64,000 nucleotides of DNA, taken from Helichrysum umbraculigerum. Its lineage: Eukaryota; Streptophyta; Magnoliopsida; Asterales; Asteraceae. Position 1 is the stretch's first letter, and each line of letters opens with the position of its first letter. The stretch is taken from assembly GCA_949592205.1 (NCBI GenBank), contig CATIUR010000003.1:150783259-150847258 (forward strand), given 5' to 3'. The notes under the pieces are model-generated. The model ran no database searches. It saw only the letters and a program-made list of their open reading frames with translations, and was not told where the DNA came from. Shown here one piece after another: positions 60,488 to 64,000 of this stretch. The position numbers and the translations under genes were made by a program.

Positions 60488-63430
60488 ATGGCAGCTCCGG
60501 CAACGGTGGGAGTCGCAGTAAGGACGTTGGTGTTCTTATTTGGCTGTGTTGGCATATCTGTGGCTACTTACGTATTCGTTGTGGATCTCTTCTCTTCATG
60601 TTTACAAGTACATAACAGGTAAACTAATAAGTTGCAGGCTGACATATTATTTTTGTGTAGGGAGGTTATCGTAGAGTCATTCTTTATGGTAGTAAACGAT
60701 ATTTTTAATTTTTAGTTTTAACATATGTACATTTTTTACCAAAGTATTTAATTCCAAACTTATTAGAATTTTATTCTCTTATATATGAGATTGATTTTTA
60801 ACTTTTTCTTTATAAGTATATGATAACTTTATGTGTGATACTGTGATATACACAAAATATTTTATAATTTCTATCACATATTTTTTAATATCTCGTATTA
60901 AAGATCACAAAATTTTTAGTAATTTTGATATATTTTATCATCAAAAAAATTAGTTAATGTCAAATTTAAATATAATGTTTGTTCCCACCGTTCCTACCAT
61001 AACAATCGCGTTGTTATGTGAACCTTCTCCTAATTTGTGTATCTAAATTAGTTGCAGAGATTTGTGTATGGGACAATGTATTTCTCCTTAACCACGCTAA
61101 TGACACTATCACAACACCCATTCTTGTGATTCCTTATTTTTCACAAGCTTATCCTTTTTGGTTAAAGTTAACGAAGGTAATGTTAATTCATATACCTTTT
61201 TTCATAGTTACAGTATTCAAACATATATTGCTTTCAAATTTGTTGCAGGTGGTAGATGGCGCTAAATGTAGATTTTTGCATAAATGTACTTGTTGTAGGG
61301 GTAAGGAAGTCCATTTCAATCACCAAAAGACTAAGCTGTTGATATTTTCTGTCATTTAGACTTTATTATTTTCTTCATTAACTATCGCAACTAAATCGTG
61401 TTAGAGTAAACCTTAAATGCTTACTATAATGGACCATTTCTACTACTAAAGTTCATGTTGTATACTGGTAATCTTTAGGCTTGGATTATCTACAAAGAAT
61501 CAAGTTGGATCGTGGGAGCTGTATTTACGGTTGTATTATTTTTCTGTGGAAGGTATCTTTTTTAATTAGCAATGTAGCATGTTCTGAATCATTTTCCCGT
61601 TCACTACAAGTAGCCTTCATTGATTTAGTTACGATTTCTAGAACAAGAAATTACACAGATATTTTCTTTTCCTGTACAGCCTTGTGACATCTGGATATGT
61701 CCTTGTGCAATTCTTCAAGTTGTCACCTGAAGAATTTTCCAAAGATCCATTGTATTATGTGTTGGTTAGACGTCATAAAAGGTAAGAAACTACTCCGTAT
61801 TAGTAATATTTTTCAATACTGTATTGTTTAATATATAGTTGCTATGATTTTGTCTTTGTTTTTCTGTTATTGTCTTAGAGATGTCACTGGGGGTCTTTCT
61901 GTAGTAGCTGCAAGAGTAGTCGTATCTGCAGTGGGCTGCTTGAGGCTCGGAATTTGGATTTACTTGCTTATTGTTGATGGATCTCCATTCAAAGCTGAAG
62001 TATTCACACCGTAAGTTGTCTTCTTTGTTTTATTTTTTTTCATAATTTAGAAGTACGTACTCCCTGACCCCTATATAAAAAAATTCTATTACTCGTACAT
62101 GATGATAAAATATATAAATGACCGATAAATGTTTACAGGTGTATGGTAGGAACATTAATTGATTTCTATTCTAACATTGGCATTTTATCGGTACGTCTCC
62201 ATTCATGGGATCTCAATTTGTGTTGCATTAAGACTGCTTGTTTTTAACTATAATATATTCGATGAACTTACCCTTTGTTTGATTTGAGAAACTATACTGT
62301 GGATACAAACAATTTCCAACTCTCGAGAAAAAAAGACTTGCTTTTCCCTTTTTTCCCTATAACAGAAATATTCGACTGTTGATTATCAGGTGTGGATAGC
62401 ATATAAGGAATCTAGTTGGATAAGTGCTTCCATTTGGATCCTTTTACTTGTAATTAACGGGAGGTAAGTAGTTATCCAAATTATCAGCTTTTTATCACTT
62501 CAAGTCTTCAATGAGACAATGATTGATCGTATTTTGATTTTATACGTTTGATTTTTTTTTATCAAAATTCTCGAATTGCATATAACATGATCCATTAGCT
62601 GATTCACTGACACTTTTAAATTCTGTTGCAGCCTTACTACATGTGTATACATAGTGTGGCAATTGTTCTGCCTTTCACCTCTGCAGCCCGTTTCCCTTAT
62701 AATTTTCAACAAAAGTAACAGGCAAGTCCTACAATGAACATGCTAATTTTTATAATCTTGCATAAAAAAGTATGGTGCATACTTCTTTAGTTATGTAAAA
62801 AGAATACACAGGTTTTATGTTTGAGTGACTTTCGACCAATTAGACCCATTTTTTAGTCGTTTGAGATGAAACATAACCTATATCAACCTATCCACGACTA
62901 ACCTGGTTAGAAATGATCACTTCTAATCTAATATATATAGACGTGGTGGACTATTAGTCATAGTTTTTATACTTCTAGAGTTATCGAATAATGAGAAAAG
63001 AGCAATTGTTTTAACCATCAGTACCATCATACTCGACTATCTTTGGTAGTCAACCGGTGAAATAGCTTAAGTCTTGACTCAAATGAGAAATCCCCAGTTA
63101 GTTCCAATTTAAACAACATATGTGTAATGTGTTTAACTCCAAGTCCTAGTAGAACTATTATTGTATTCGAGCCAATAATCACTCAAACTGCCTTAGTGGT
63201 ATATAAAAATATGTTATAAGTTATCTGTATTACAATTTCTTCGTTTGATCAATACCTATGTGTAGCAGCCTGTGAATGTAGTGTATGATTGAACTGCATA
63301 AATACTGATAACACCATTTTTAGGTGTCATCAGTTCCTTTTCTATTGGGTTAATCTTGAATTCGTTTTTTCTTGATTGCAGAGATTTGTTGTCAACCGAT
63401 CCATTATTGACAGCTAATGACAATGCTTAA
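60488..63430 (+). CDS. DUF1475 two-repeat membrane protein, in-frame TAG
   Basis: Exons: 60488-60618, 61249-61300, 61479-61552, 61680-61781, 61879-62010, 62139-62190, 62390-62463, 62632-62721, 63382-63430; 252 codons if read through. The protein has two copies of the DUF1475 unit. Copy 1: VRTLVFLFGCVGISVATYVF, VDFCINV, AWIIYKESSWIVGAV, LVTSGYVLVQFFKLSPEEF. Copy 2: ARVVVSAVGCLRLGIWIYLL, VGTLIDFYSNIG, VWIAYKESSWISASI, TTCVYIVWQFCLSPLQPV. Exons 2/6 (52 nt) and 3/7 (74 nt) are the same size, proving internal duplication. About eight hydrophobic spans are expected; function unknown. Exon 2 begins G-TGG-TAG-ATG: the family's WM position is a stop at 61253-61255, directly followed by ATG. Either the gene is newly dead or the protein starts at 61256. 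Intron 8 has a GC donor (AG|GCAAGT). Confidence 0.8.
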
Positions 63431-63689
63431 GTACAATCTAAAACAAATGTTAAACATGGTATTCGTCATTTGGTGGTATTCATCATAGTGGCACATCATG
63501 TTGTAGTTCTGGGAATTCTATTGGAACATTTTCATTTTTAGAACATTAATATGATGATCTGTGTATCATTTTCAAATTTAGCTTATTAATTATTATGCTT
63601 GAAAACTTAAAGGCAATATATATATTTACCATGGCCTTGCTGAGAACTAACTATAAATCAGTGTCAAATAAAGAGACCATAGGATTCGA

Positions 63690-63843
63690 GAACAAGCTCA
63701 TCCTTTCTGTCAGAAAAGTAAAGAAGAACATATGGAGCGACCCGAATAGCAGCTACCCATGCCCCAAACAAACCGACATGCACACGAAGCTGCTTCGAAG
63801 CAGCTTCTATGTCCGGTTTTCGCATTCACATTCCCGGAAACAT
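63690..63843 (-). pseudogene. TOM6 pseudogene
   Basis: The minus strand from ATG at 63843 reads MFPGM, then a TGA at 63826-63828 where TOM6 has F, then MRKPDIEAASKQLRVHVGLF, GAWVAAIRVAPYVLLYFSD and KDELVLE. The original C-terminal F-stop is lost (it reads on as SYGLF). Similarity to the intact gene at 33994-34158 also covers the 5' leader (GCTAAAATC.CAA.CAATCAG.GAACGAAAA) and part of the 3' region, so the copy arose by DNA duplication or an unspliced copy rather than from the coding part alone. Confidence 0.88.
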
Positions 63844-64000
63844 CTTCGATTCGATCTGGGTGTCTTCTGTTTTCGTTCTCTGATTGTTTGAGATTTTAGC
63901 AAAAATTGGCGATTATTGGCATACTAGCTTATTGTAGCTTACAGAAGCAAAATAAGCAACGTGAAGTATATAATAATAAGATAAGACTAGCATACTACCC

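Overview
The window is nuclear DNA of a flowering plant, almost certainly a eudicot. It is AT-rich, has spliced genes with short plant-type introns, TTTAGGG-type telomere-like tracts, and a dense mixture of plant transposon families. The abundance of Helitron ends and tRNA-derived SINEs, together with protein details, would fit Asteraceae, but the family is inference. All calls were made by eye, from motifs and frame-consistent splicing; no alignment or database search was run.

Host genes are few. (1) 25670-29473 (+): an 11-exon gene for a MIP1-type leucine-zipper plus DUF547 protein; all exon phases close to give 575 residues, and one intron is GC-AG. (2) 31686-32020 (-): first exon of a small PADRE/DUF4228 protein. 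(3) 33994-34158 (-): TOM6, the 54-residue subunit of the mitochondrial outer-membrane import pore; a diverged copy with an in-frame stop lies at 63690-63843 (-). (4) 60488-63430 (+): a two-repeat DUF1475 membrane protein gene of nine exons, with one in-frame TAG in exon 2. A frameshifted piece of ceramide glucosyltransferase lies near the left edge (about 395-628).

The rest is mostly mobile DNA, and several borders can be placed to the base. 6601-6869, 19756-19979 and 39085-39362 are SINEs with target duplications. 7865-9387 is a direct-plus-inverted duplication. 10736-11085 is a hAT-like element. 11927-17332 is an intact-looking Mutator-like element (MULE) with 96-bp terminal inverted repeats, a perfect 9-bp target duplication, a 976-residue transposase gene (-) and a convergent gene for a small GRF zinc-finger membrane protein (+). 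20188-21228 is a long-TIR fold-back MULE derivative. 21923-22711 is a second fold-back element. 22733-23125 is a Tourist-like MITE. 38158-38560 is a solo LTR.

From 45055 to 60001 there is a three-level nest. A TIR element (45063-57426) contains arrays of a 14-bp palindrome and gene remnants. A very young, non-coding LTR retrotransposon (46885-54965) is inserted in it. A Helitron (57429-59995) carrying an RPA-like exon landed inside the right-hand target duplication of the TIR element; removing the Helitron in thought restores a perfect 8-bp duplication.

The items most worth following up are the MULE with its GRF-membrane partner gene, the palindrome arrays shared by two members of the TIR family, the four tandem 10-bp-stem hairpins inside the LTR element, and the stop-start TAGATG in the DUF1475 gene.
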